From assembly GCF_014898055.3 (NCBI RefSeq), contig NW_023601104.1, forward strand, positions 87,279,106 through 87,343,105: DNA of 64,000 bases, given 5' to 3'. Each line of letters begins with the position of its first letter. Position 1 is the stretch's first letter. The stretch is from Talpa occidentalis. Taxonomy: Eukaryota; Chordata; Mammalia; Eulipotyphla; Talpidae. Both the position numbers and the translations under genes were made by a program. Below are positions 49,561-59,734 of this stretch, piece after piece. Below the pieces are notes generated by a model. That model saw only the letters and a program-made list of their open reading frames with translations. It ran no database searches and was not told the origin of the DNA.

Positions 49561-51190
49561 ATATTCTTTAGTGGAATATGTGATAATCATTGGCTTCCTC
49601 TCCTTCTCTCTATATGGGGAGAAGCTGGGATGACACTCTGGTGTCATCTGTGAGGCAGGCCTGGCACCCTTCACGGACTATTTGGCAAGGTCACTGTGAT
49701 GCTACATGAGCCAGACTTTTGGAGGTCTCCTTTGGAAGAAAGGCTCAGCAGTGTTCTGAGGTGCCAAACTTTGAATACATTGCTGTAAATCTCTCTAAGA
49801 AATATATTCATGTGAGAATGAGAAAATAGTTACACTAATGGAGGAGATATTCCAAATTCTGAAAGAATTGTCTCAGTTCCTTTTCATCACTCTTGGAGTG
49901 ATGCTTTGGGTTAAGTGATGAGTCAATCACAGCAGAACCAAGTATGGAGATGGTATTCAAGGTCAGCTCTTTCTCTATGTTTTCATGCCATTTGTGTCAA
50001 GATTTCTAGCCTATTTTACATGTTATCATTTTTTAAATGCTGAAAAATAATAAAAATAAAATGCTGGAGGGTGGGCAGAAATCTCAAATTTCATTCTTTG
50101 CTACTTCCAATATTAATCTAGTGATTATTTTGCAAGTCTCAGTTTTAAATGACCATCAATGCTAATATGTCAAATAAAAATACAACCTAAGTTATTTATT
50201 GTTTGTGTTGAGGATGCGGACATGAAATGCAATGCTTTACTTTGGGTGGTTTTAAAATAAAGATCAAGGAAACTGACAGATGGTTTCAAAATACAATGGT
50301 ATTGCCTGAACTGGTGAATCAAGGGGGCTTGTATTACCTTCCACCTACTGTAAAATTAATTCCTAGCTTATTTACATGTATATTAGATGGAGATAACTCA
50401 CTGAAAATTATTTTAGAAGGGAAGATTTTTGGAACTATCAGATGATTGAGACTCGGTAAAGGAAAGATTATTCTTATGATTGTCAACTTGTTCCTTAATC
50501 TCATGGCTAAAGAGAATCATTAATTAAAAAGCACTAAAGAATGTTACAATAATAGTCCTGATGACTTTGGGGAACAAGCCTAATGGGTTTCCTGTGTTCC
50601 ACTATGGGAATGTGACAGCCCTGGATGTCACAGCCTGAAAATCCTCCCAGACCTGGTCTATTAACTTGATCACCCAAGAAGGGGAATCCCAGGAATTCGA
50701 TGGAGAAGTCACAGAATTAGATTTAGGCTATTGTCAAGATTGTGCCTTTTATTTGGAGGGAGGGAGTTTACAGGTGTTCAATTAGTTATTAGTAACCTAT
50801 GGATAGTATCTTTTCTACAGTAATTCCCCTTCTCGGCTCTCAAGTCATCAATAATGAACAGGAGGACTCTGCTGAAAAATACTTCTTAAATGTAACCTAC
50901 ATGAACCTGGACATAGTTTTGTTTTGGAATTTCTCATTGCATCTTTGCATTGGTGTTTATTTATAACTGCTCCAAATCATTTTAGAAGCATCCAAGTCAT
51001 AAATCCTAAATAGCAAATGTTTTTAATTGAGTTAATGTGTATGTGTATCTTCATATGTTTGTGTGTTATGTAGATATGTTTATGTGTGTAGGAACAAACA
51101 TATTGATAGGCATTTTTATATTACTAATCATCTTAGCTTTTCTTACATAACACACACATACTGTTGCATATTTGCATGCACCTTTTTATT
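49561..51190. other. Non-coding, nothing recognised
   Basis: No repeat family or exon could be named with confidence. Confidence 0.45.
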
Positions 51191-51194
51191 TTCT

Positions 51195-51330
51195 GAGCCA
51201 ATGTCTGATAGATTATCTTATTCTGAACTTCATAATCACTCAGCACAGAGATTAAGTGACCTGCCCAAATTCATACTTGGTAAATGGGAAAGCCATGACT
51301 TGTAATGCCATTTCCTTATTCCTAGTGAAG
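51195..51330 (-). repeat. MIR fragment, antisense
   Basis: CAGCACAGAGATTAAGTGACCTGCCCAAATTCATACTTGGTAAATGGG matches 'ggcacagagaggttaagtaacttgcccaaggtcacacagctagtaagtgg'. Confidence 0.6.
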
Positions 51331-51339
51331 AGTTCTTTC

Positions 51340-53300
51340 CACTACAACAGCTGTCACTGGGTAGTAGGAAGGTGAGGGGAAGAAACTGGTTTAGGTTTGC
51401 CTGAGAATTATTGATGGTGATTGAAAAGTCAGCCTGCAGTTACTTTCTAAGTCAGCTGATCCAAGGCAGTCAGCCCTGTGTGTGATTGATTGGCTATGTG
51501 TGATAACTTTGACAAGTTCTGCCTATATTATTCTATATTCCACCATCACCCTGTGCTCTAATTCTTTTGTTACCTATTTTTTTTTACCTTATTTTTGATA
51601 ACAAAGCCTTTCACAACTATTCATTACACTAACAATAAAAATACTGATGCAAGATGCCCCATTGTTGAAGGTGTGCATAACTAGACTCTTACTCCAATTG
51701 CCAAAATTAGCAAAACTTTATAATGAGAAAATAACAGTGTTATAAAATTCAACTTCCCACAGTTACTGTTAGCAAAAAATAAATAAATAAAATAAAATAA
51801 ATGGAAATTGGTGGTTATGGTTACAAAATTGACACTTTTATTTCAAGGTTAAAACTTGGTGAACCACCTCACTTCTTTTTTTAGATAGTCTCTTTTGAGA
51901 TCTCCATTTCTTTCTCCTACTTATGGTTAAAGCTAATTACAGTGATAAGGCAAATTGAAAGGTCTTTGTATTATTCAACCAACCAGCACTCATTGGCAAG
52001 GTTAGTAAAACAAAAGGAAAACTGCTACTTCCCTACAAACAACAACATGGCCATAATCAAAACTAACCAAATTGACAATTAAGCATTCTCTATTCAAACT
52101 CAAAATATCATTACCAAATGAGGAGCCATGGAAAAGCCCTTGGTAATAACCTTGGTGTGATCATGAGTATTCAGAAAGTTCAGCCTCAAACATCAGACTT
52201 ACATATTTAAAAATCTATCCTTTAAGGTCTTAAAAGCAATTTTCACAATTTTTTTCTTGAAAAATAAGGTAAAAGCATGCATTTCATGGGGGTAGAAGTT
52301 GAGATGTTTTAACAAAAAACAAACAAAAAACACCACGACGCACAGATGGAGTGGCTTACATAGATAGAAATGTATTTCTCATATTACAGTCCTGCCAGTC
52401 CAGGTGGCAAAGTGGATTGACTCCTCTAGGTCATTAAAGGACGCAAGTTCCTTCCGTTCTACTGCATCGCCATTCTTAACGTGCTGGTCAGCATTGCTGA
52501 AGCTGGGGCGCTACTACTCTTGTGCTACAGTCCATAGAAGAAGGGATAGGAGACGGTCCAGGGTAAGTGTCTTTAAGGAAATGGCATAGACATGACAGAT
52601 GTCAATTGCACTCGTCTCCATTGTCTGGAATTTTAGCACATGTACTTATCTTTAAGGGACACTGGATTGTGCAGCCTGTAGGTGGGAGGCCATGTTCTTA
52701 TGGAATGGGGTGAAAGAAGAAGTTTGGAGGGTGGAAGGGTAAGTTCAATTATTAAAAGAAAGTGAAAAAGAAGGGGTACTGTGGAACATCTAGCAGTATC
52801 TGCCACAGCCATGATATACAAAGTAAAATGCATTTATTCAAGCAGGAATAGTACCCACAATGACTCATCCATCAAATGCACTCAAACATTTAAAAACTGA
52901 GTTAATGCTGGAAATGCTTGTTTATTTACAAGTGGTTCTCAAGTTTTCTCCATTTATGTATCACTTCTTTGAGGTAAAAATTGTACAGGTCATTTAAACT
53001 CTACACAAAGATTTAACTGTGTTCCTGGTATAGTTTTTAACGAAAACATATAAAAGTGACTTCTGGGTGTTTTTTAACATGAGTAGATTAGAGAGGTATG
53101 CCATTTCTTCTGACATTGTTGAAGAATGAGTTTTTCTAAAAGTTAACCTTCCCAATAATGGAAGCTTACTCTTTTAAATTATAATGTAAAGCTGACTTAA
53201 TATCCTCATTTGTGTGTATATGTATGAGTGTATATGTAATAGTTACTAACTGACTTACATAGTTTTCTGCCTCCTTAAACACAATGTACTGAACACAGTT
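51340..53300. other. Non-coding; an unassigned repeat-like block at 52340-52620
   Basis: The block with ACAGTCCTGCCAGTCCAGGTGGC ... AAGTTCCTTCCGTTC resembles an old interspersed repeat ('cagtcctgcaggtccagg ... ggctccttccatc'). The rest is unrecognised. Confidence 0.35.
51775..51803. repeat. AAAT microsatellite
   Basis: AAAAATAAATAAATAAAATAAAATAAATGG: short simple repeat. Confidence 0.8.
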
Positions 53301-53309
53301 GAAGTCATT

Positions 53310-53535
53310 TATACTTTCATTCAATGTACATATATTTGGCACCAATTATTGTGCCAGTGATTACATGAAGCTCTGCATAGGGTTTTAGATTTAATCTTCC
53401 CAACAGCCAGAGAGATAAGACAAACTTTCTGTTTGACATATAAGGAAACTGAATGTCAAGGAGGTTAGGTAACATACTCAAGGTCATGTAACCAAGCTTA
53501 GTTTTAACCCCCCAACTCTGCTTTTCAGTCTACAA
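53310..53535 (-). repeat. MIR, antisense
   Basis: ATAAGGAAACTGAATGTCAAGGAGGTTAGGTAACATACTCAAGGTCATGTAACC is antisense MIR; the first of two in tandem. Confidence 0.7.
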
Positions 53536-53544
53536 CTGTCAGTT

Positions 53545-53775
53545 TCTTTCATTGAACAAATATTTATTAGGCAACTTCAACAGTCAGGCAGTGAGTGAAA
53601 TGTTCTTATATTTGATTTAATCTCATGAAGCAGATATTGTTTCTCTACTTTATAGGGGATGCTGCTGTGATTCAGAAAGGTAAAATATCTTACCCAAATT
53701 GCAGGGCAATGAGTAAAACACACAGGATTTATGTCTAGAGTGGTGTTTTTCCTACTCAGAACCTGCCTTGCCTTC
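53545..53775 (-). repeat. MIR, antisense
   Basis: AACAAATATTTATTAGGCAACTTC, TTTAATCTCATGAAGCAGATATTG, and GGTAAAATATCTTACCCAAATTGCAGGGC ... GGATTTATGTCTAGAG follow the MIR order. Confidence 0.62.
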
Positions 53776-53829
53776 TGTTTTATGAAGTCACTGCTCACAT
53801 TTTGCTCCCACCTTAGAGACAGCGCAGAC

Positions 53830-54000
53830 ACAATTTACCTTCCTTTCCCCTGCATTTCCGTCTTCTGACTTGACATAGCCTGTCAGCTCTATTGCAAAAA
53901 CACCTCTCTAGTCCACCTTCCAGTCTTGCTGGGGCTTTGTCATTTGGGGCCTGGAACTGTTTCCTAACTGATCTTTCTGTAATCATTTCAAGTTATTCTT
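53830..54000 (+). repeat. L2 internal 3' fragment, sense
   Basis: TCCACCTTCCAGTCTTGCTGGGG ... GGAACTGTTTCCTAACTGATCTTTCTGTAATC resembles the L2 stretch 'ctcctaactggtctccctgcttccagtc'. It may be the 5' part of the L2 that resumes at 54690. Confidence 0.4.
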
Positions 54001-54689
54001 CTGTGTCTTAACATGCTGGCAGCATTTGGAGCAGGGAGGGACAAAGGAAAGATTCAAAGTCCAAGTAGAGAGAGGCCTAGAGGGCCTTATGCCTAAATGA
54101 TGCAGCCACGACCCACGGGTAGTCTCATTTTAATTTAGAGCCAGGTTCAGAGAAGGTGGGCAATTATATGGAGTTGTGTACATGCTACATGCATGGGGTG
54201 CATTATAGGGGATCCATCGTCATATGGTGAAGATAGGGGTGGAATGACAAGGAGCTACTGCTTGGGGGGCTCCATAGTACCCACTATTCAAAGCAAACTA
54301 TCTCTATTTCCTATTCTTACCTAACTTATTGCTGATCTTTACAAGTAAGTATTCTAGCTGATCTTGCTAATCTGGCAATAATGTCTGCCTGCTGTTTTCA
54401 GCAAATACTGGTTTCCCAGTATGTGCCTCATACCAGGACTTTTGCCCTAGGGAGAGACCCCCTGCCTGCTTCTACGTTTGGCTTGACCAGCAGGAACTCT
54501 GGGCACAAAAACAATATCCCTGAGAACAAGGAGGGCTGGGGAATCCAAATCCTTTCTTACTCCAAGCTCTATGAGTGGTACCCCCCAAATAAACCGAAGC
54601 TTCCAATCACATTTTTTCCCATGTTTAAAACATCCCATTTGTTCTTTGATATTCATAAAATTATATCTTAGTTCATTGCTTTGGCTATG

Positions 54690-55105
54690 AAACTCTTCTG
54701 AATTCAGCTGAAGTCTCATCTCTCATCACTCAGCTCCCACCCACTCCAAACTCTATCCATGCTTAATTTGTTGTTACTTTCCAAATCCATCTGCTTTTTC
54801 ATGCCTTTGTACTTTTGTACATAATGTTCTGGTGACCTAGAGTAGCTTTTCTCATTTTATTCTGCCCTAAAACGTCTACCCTTTGAAGATTCAATTATAA
54901 AATTAGAAAGTCACGTCCTCAAGGGAAGGTGGTCACCTTCTTTGCTCCCACAGTGCTCTCTTGTATCTTTTGTGCTATCACAACTGTGTATTTACATGTC
55001 TGTATCATCCGAAGAATGTTCTCCTTGACAGCAAGAACCACCTGGCCTTGCATAATGCCTGGCACATACCAGCCGTTCAGCAAATGTTTGACTGGGAACC
55101 ACGGA
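54690..55105 (+). repeat. L2 3' part, sense
   Basis: CTTTTTCATGCCTTTGTACTTTTGTACATAATGTTC, GAATGTTCTCCTTGACAGCAAGAACC and GCATAATGCCTGGCACATACCAGCCGTTCAGCAAATGTTTGAC are L2 landmarks in order. Confidence 0.72.
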
Positions 55106-55124
55106 CTAAAGACAGCTACTAAGC

Positions 55125-55300
55125 AGCACGAGGCAGTTGTGATGTGGTGGTTACTTAACAACAAAACAATCAACTGTTTTTTGAACTCTTATTCTGGCTG
55201 TTTCTTGGCACTCTACGGGGATCTAGAATGAATAAAATCATCTTTGCCCTTAACTCTTTGCCCTAGCTTAAAATTTAATTAAGCATCGAAGACAGATACT
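55125..55300 (-). repeat. L2-like 3' fragment, antisense
   Basis: CTTATTCTGGCTGTTTCTTGGCACTCTACGGGGATCTAGAATGAATAAAATCATC resembles the antisense L2 end. Diverged, and inverted relative to its neighbours. Confidence 0.38.
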
Positions 55301-55324
55301 TTAGAAATTAGAGTATTTGAGTCC

Positions 55325-55455
55325 CTTCTCAATTACTAGTTCTCCTTAGGCTGTCAAGTCCTTGAAGATGGATTTTTTCTCTTTGCATCCCTAGTTCCTT
55401 TCATTGTTCACATAGTAGGTTTTTAAAATCTGTGTTGAAAGATGAGTGCATAACA
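55325..55455 (+). repeat. L2 3' end, sense
   Basis: GGCTGTCAAGTCCTTGAAGATGG ... TTGCATCCCTAGTTCC ... CACATAGTAGGTTTTTAAAATCTGTGTTG is a diverged L2 tail. Confidence 0.5.
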
Positions 55456-55724
55456 AGTTTTCAAAAATATAGAGAAATTATGTTTTAAGTACAAAGTAGG
55501 CATCATTGCCTTTATAGGTACTGTTGAAGATGAGTTGAAGATACAGGCACTGAAAGATTTGGGTCCCTCTGAGATGTTAGAAGGGCTTAAGAAAATTGAG
55601 AAGCTTTAGAATTTATGTCAAGGATATAGAAACAAATATGAGAAAATGTGTTGTATTAAAAGTATTAAATTGAATTGCATTAATTAAAATTAATTAATTG
55701 AAATTGTAGTATATTAATCTTTTA

Positions 55725-55990
55725 GTGCCATCTAGATGTTGCCTAATAAACCATGCCAAATCTCAGTGTCTTATATCAGTAAACACTTATTTTCATACTT
55801 CTAAGTCTGCCTCTTTAGAATGATTTAGTCATGTAGCTTTGTTTTTGCTGCGGGTCTCCTGAGTTTGGGTTTATTCCAGGTTGTGGTTGGGTTCAGATCT
55901 GCTCCATGTTTCCAACTTTGTGGTGTCTTGGGGAGGGATTAATGTAATTTGGGTGTGAGAGAGACATGAATAATTGTGACCCAAAAGATG
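55725..55990 (-). repeat. Old interspersed repeat (LTR/MaLR-like), antisense
   Basis: AATAAACCATGCCAAATCTCAGTGTCTTATATCAGTAAACAC followed by GGTTGTGGTTGGGTTCAGATCTGCTCCATG resembles the antisense of a common mammalian repeat ending in 'gttttaagccactaagttttgg'. The family is not assigned. Confidence 0.35.
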
Positions 55991-56059
55991 GGCTTTCATT
56001 ATGGATCCATTCACCATTCATAATTATTCATACCCTCCCTTTGTTACAATTATACCTTT

Positions 56060-56470
56060 ATAACCCTTGCCACATGAGTTATACCTTTATACTCTTTGCT
56101 AGAGTGGACGAGTATATCTCCTAGTTTCATTGGTATTGGCATTGACCACGTGGTTTGATTCCATCAATGGAATCTTGGCAGAAGTCACCAGTATGCCATT
56201 TTTAGGCTGGAACCTCAAGAGACATCATGTATTTTTCTGTTCACCCTCTTGGACTCCTGCTCTTTGTCATAAGACAAACATACCCCAATAGACTGCTGGT
56301 CCAAGGAGGATAGGAGATAATGTGATATAAACTTGTTTCTGGCCCAAAGCTTGGGGCCCAACTATAATTGAAGCATCTATGTCCTTGCTAACCCTCAAAC
56401 CAGTGAAGAAGAAAAAATACCCTATTGTTTTAAGACCCTAGGTTTGGAGAAGTAGCTGACCAATAAGGTG
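56060..56470 (+). repeat. Old interspersed repeat (LTR/MaLR-like), sense
   Basis: GACCACGTGGTTTGATTCCATCAATGGAATCTTGGCAGAAGTCACC ... CTTGGACTCCTGC ... TATTGTTTTAAGACCCTAGGTTTGG fits the sense form of the same repeat type as 55725-55990. The two are inverted to each other. Confidence 0.38.
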
Positions 56471-56795
56471 TGGAAGTGAACAAAGACAAGAAGTTATGTT
56501 AAAGAAGAGGCTAAGGATTTATTGAATGGTGGTATGAATGAGATGGAATGATGAGATAAAGAGACTAATAAAGAGACAGCAAGTAAGAAAGGGTCAAAAC
56601 TGAGTAGTCAAGGTTGAATGCTGGTGCCATTGGGTAAGAGGAAAGTCAAGACAGACTAGCACAGAAACTATGGAATATTTGTGATGAATAAGATTTTGAG
56701 ATTATTTGGAAGATTGCAGTCTCTGAGGGAGAATTTACCCACCTACTTTCTCTAACCCAGCCTCTCATCAGCCTTTTTTTTTCAACCATCACAAA

Positions 56796-57067
56796 TTTTT
56801 TTTAAAGATTTATTTATTTATGCATACAATAACTGAGGGTTAGGCCAGAGGTGTGGGGGGTGAGAGGATTCACCAGAGACAGAGTGGGGAACAGAACAGG
56901 CAGATTGACTGAAGTACACTGCTGAGGGGAGCAGTGGGTGAGTCAGGAGAGGTCTACTGTGCCATGTGGGTTGCTCCCTGGCTGGCCAGGGATCAAATTC
57001 ATGTTGCAGTGGCTGTGGACAGCTTCATAGGTTGAATCTTAACCCCTTGTGCCACCAGGGAGGCCCC
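56796..57067 (-). mobile_element. tRNA-derived SINE, subfamily B
   Basis: Minus-strand copy running from TTTTTTTTAAAGATTTATTT to GTGCCACCAGGGAGGCC. The body carries the subfamily B markers (TTAGGCCAGAGGTGTGGGGG, GTGGGTTGCTCCCTGG). No convincing target-site duplication is visible, because both flanks are A/T-rich and the element abuts an L1 3' end. Confidence 0.9.
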
Positions 57068-57084
57068 CTAATTTTTGTTATTTT

Positions 57085-57250
57085 TTTAAATTGAAATAAT
57101 GTGGCATTATAACCTTATATATATTCCAGATATAGATCATTATCAATCATTGTTCACCACTTAGGTCCAGTTCTACTCTTCATCATGCATTTTATCCATT
57201 TTACCTAATTTACCCAACCCCCACTTCTCACCAACTCTTTAATTCCAGAA
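57085..57250 (-). mobile_element. Older L1 3' end, antisense
   Basis: TTTTTTTAAATTGAAATAATGTGGC... followed by ATCATTATCAATCATTGTTCACCAC resembles an antisense L1MA-type 3' UTR. The SINE at 56796-57067 sits at its tail side. The stretch from about 57250 to 57424 may continue it, but I could not place it. Confidence 0.45.
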
Positions 57251-57437
57251 CTCTTGACATAGATCAACAAATCAACTGTCCCGGCAGTCATCCAAACAGG
57301 GACTAAGAATGGCAGCCTCCTTTTTCCACAGACATCTTCCATTCTTCAAGAATAGTCTCTTCTTACTTTGATGTGTGGTCAGAGGAGGTAGTAGGGTGTC
57401 TAGGGTTCCCTCAGGCCAATAAGTCAGCATCAGCATT

Positions 57438-57458
57438 ATTTTTTTAAAGGTTTTATTT
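57438..57458 (-). mobile_element. Detached end of the split SINE's A-rich tail
   Basis: The sequence ATTTTTTTAAAGGTTTTATTT directly follows the left 13-bp duplication and resembles the SINE tail (TTTTTTAAAGATTTATTT). The similar AAAGATTTTATTT recurs at 58347-58359, at the other edge of the L1, as expected for an L1 target-site duplication inside the SINE tail. The exact boundary with the L1 poly-T is ambiguous. Confidence 0.55.
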
Positions 57459-57857
57459 TATTTTATTTTTTGTTCTACCAAAAAATAAGATTTATTTTTA
57501 TTGTTATTTTTTATTTATATATATTTAATTCACTGTTCATTTATTTATTTATTTTTAATTTTTTATACTCAATATATTTTTTAATTTTATTTTAAAAATT
57601 ATTTTATTTTATATAATTCTTACATCATTTTTCATTTTTGCACAATGTATGCAGTTTCATTTTGGTTATATTCCCCATACAATTCCCACCCCTCTTATTT
57701 GACCCTAATCCCTCTTCTCCTCCCCCACCCCCCTCCGTGGGATGTCTCTGGTCTATAGTTGCTTGTCGATTTTTGTTTTAAGTTTATTGCAATTAGTCTT
57801 TTTCCTGGTCCCTTATTTAGGTTTTCTAAATTCCTGCTATGAGTGAGATCACTTGTA
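57459..57857 (-). mobile_element. L1 3' UTR segment (3' half of an internally inverted L1)
   Basis: Antisense L1 3' end. A T-rich poly-A complement is followed by ATCATTTTTCATTTTTGCAC..., a C-rich tract (CTCCCCCACCCCCC), and then CTATGAGTGAGATCACT, which is the complement of the L1 sequence just after the ORF2 stop. The same 3' UTR family occurs at 14536-14765. It joins directly to a sense ORF2 fragment at about 57857, the hallmark of 5' inversion during retrotransposition. Confidence 0.82.
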
Positions 57858-58345
57858 ATCAGGGAAATGCAAATCAAAACTACCATGAGATACCATCTTA
57901 CACCAGTAAGAATGGCACATATTCAAAAAACTAGCAACAACAAATGTTGGCGAGGGTGTGGAGAAAAAGGAACTCTCCTGCACTGCTGGTGGGAGTACAA
58001 AATGGTCCAGCCACTATGGAGAGCTGTGTGGAGATTTCCTAACCTACTAAAGATGGAGCTTCCATATGATCCAGGAATTCCACTGCTAGGTATTTACCCA
58101 AAGGACACAGAAACATCAATTCAAAAGGGCACCTGCACCCCTATGTTTATAGCAGCACAATTTATGATAGCTAAGCTATGGAAACAACCCAAATGCCCAA
58201 AAATAGATAACTGGATCAAGAAGATGTGGTACATATACACCATGGAATATTACTCAGCAATCAAAAAGATAAACACATGCTATTTGCAGCAACATGGATG
58301 GAGCTGGAAGGGATCATGCTCAGTGAAATAAGCCAGAAAGAAAAA
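57858..58345 (+). pseudogene. L1 ORF2 C-terminal fragment (inverted half of the same L1)
   Basis: A sense L1 ORF2 fragment covering the end of the reverse transcriptase protein. It includes the Cys-rich region ([16 protein letters not shown]) and the conserved [19 protein letters not shown]. The frame is open until near the end, where a shift after INTCYL changes the expected [10 protein letters not shown] reading and ends at a TGA near 58331. It is 5'-truncated with no reverse transcriptase core, so it cannot act. It ends at AAGCCAGAAAG, close to where the adjoining antisense segment begins in the parent L1. Confidence 0.88.
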
Positions 58346-58601
58346 TAAAGATTTTATTTATGCAAGAGCCGGGGTACAGGCCAGATGCACAGGAGGGTGA
58401 AAGGAATCACCAGAGACAGAGTAGGGAACAGAACAGGCAGATCTACTGAAATACACTGCTGAGGGGCATAGTAGGCGAGACAGGAGAGGTCTGCTCACCA
58501 TGTGGGTTGATCCGAGGCTGGTGGGGATCAAACCGGCACTGCAGAGGCTGCGGACAGCTTCACAGCACTGTGCTCAACCGCCTTTGCCACCGGGGAGGCC
58601 C
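58346..58601 (-). mobile_element. tRNA-derived SINE, mosaic A/B, split from its tail by an L1
   Basis: Minus-strand copy. Its body is subfamily B (GGGGTACAGGCCAGATGC, GTGGGTTGATCCGAGGCTGG) but its head is subfamily A-like (CACTGCAGAGGCTGCGGACAGC ... CTCAACCGCC). The right flank carries CAGCATCAGCATT at 58602-58614. The matching perfect 13-bp copy is far to the left, at 57425-57437, beyond an inserted L1. The outer part of the A-rich tail is therefore probably 57438-57458. Confidence 0.88.
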
Positions 58602-58841
58602 CAGCATCAGCATTCTTGATTGTAGTGTGATCTACCAAAAGAGAGGTAAAGTCTGATTGTTGACTTTTGTCTGCCTAGAGCTGATAGTTGAAGCTTTGAG
58701 GATTCTCAGAAGGAGTGAATATAGGGAGAAGCATTGAATTGTCAGACAACCACATCTGACAAATAGAAGGATGTGGCAGAGGCAGAGAAAGGGCTGAGAA
58801 AGAGTTTTATAATGAAGAGGCACTTCCAATACTCTTGTTTT

Positions 58842-58973
58842 GTGTATCGGAAAGCAGAAGAAAAAGAAGGCTGAAAGATTTGCTTTAGGTCACACAGCTG
58901 ACTTGTGGCAGAGATTTTAACTAGAATTCCCAACCACCTGGCTGCTGGTGTGACTGGTGAATTTCCAGAGAAG
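58842..58973 (+). repeat. Left copy of a local duplication
   Basis: TGTATCGGAAAGCAGAAG ... CTAGAATTCCCAACCACC ... TGACTGGTGAATTTCCAGAG. A related stretch lies 689 bp downstream at 59531-59646. It contains an antisense MIR piece (GTCACACAGCTGACTTGTGGC). Confidence 0.72.
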
Positions 58974-59530
58974 TAGGAGGAGCTCTGCATTGCCCTCTAG
59001 GAGGAAATCAGATAACTGTGCTTGTAAAATGAATTAAATCAGTGTTACCCAGGACCCCTGACCATCACTTTGCCCAGAGGGTGTGTCTAAAAAGACAGCT
59101 GAAGTAGCCTGGTTTTGGAAGAGCTGTTTACTAAGAAACCTGTGCTATTTCAGGTTGGATGTTGCTGCCACCACAAGTCTGATTACCAGGTAGGTGAAGT
59201 TGGGATCCTTGGAGATTCACTGATTTAAAGAATTATAGCAATGGCTGATGAAAGAGTTCTCCCATACAGTAAAAATGACTTCCAAGGGTAGTTTTCACTC
59301 AGAGACTATTTAAAACCATGGATTATAGCTCCCTTACATTCTACTGTATGTTTAACATAGAAAGCCTACAGATGAAACTGCCATAAATCATTTTGATGCA
59401 AAAAATTATTCTGAATTTCCTTTCTTCAAATAGCTGAACTGGACAATGATTCTTTGATAACATACCATTAGAGAAACTGCGAGGAAAGGGAACTGTCTGG
59501 TGACGACACCTGTCCAATCCCCTCAATTTC

Positions 59531-59646
59531 TGTATCAGAAAGTAGAAGCAAAAGAAGGTTGGAAAATTTGTTTAAGGTCATGCAGCTGTCTTAACTAGAA
59601 TGCCAATTCCCTGTCTGCTGGTGTTACTGGTGAATTTTCAGAGATG
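59531..59646 (+). repeat. Right copy of a local duplication
   Basis: TGTATCAGAAAGTAGAAG ... CTAGAATGCCAATTCC ... TTACTGGTGAATTTTCAGAG aligns with 58842-58973, less a gap of about 13 bases (ACTTGTGGCAGAG). The MIR piece is shared. Confidence 0.72.
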
Positions 59647-59734
59647 TATTTTTCAGGTATTATGATTCATGGGTGTATCCTACTAGCCTATCTAAACCCT
59701 TATGAAAGGCAAATTGTCAACATCTATCACATTT

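Noticed and set aside
54381..54671. 96-codon open frame with proline-rich and aromatic parts, opposed by a 90-codon minus frame
   Set aside because: It lies between two L2 blocks, has no splice partner, and is open on both strands, so it probably reflects base composition or an unassigned repeat.
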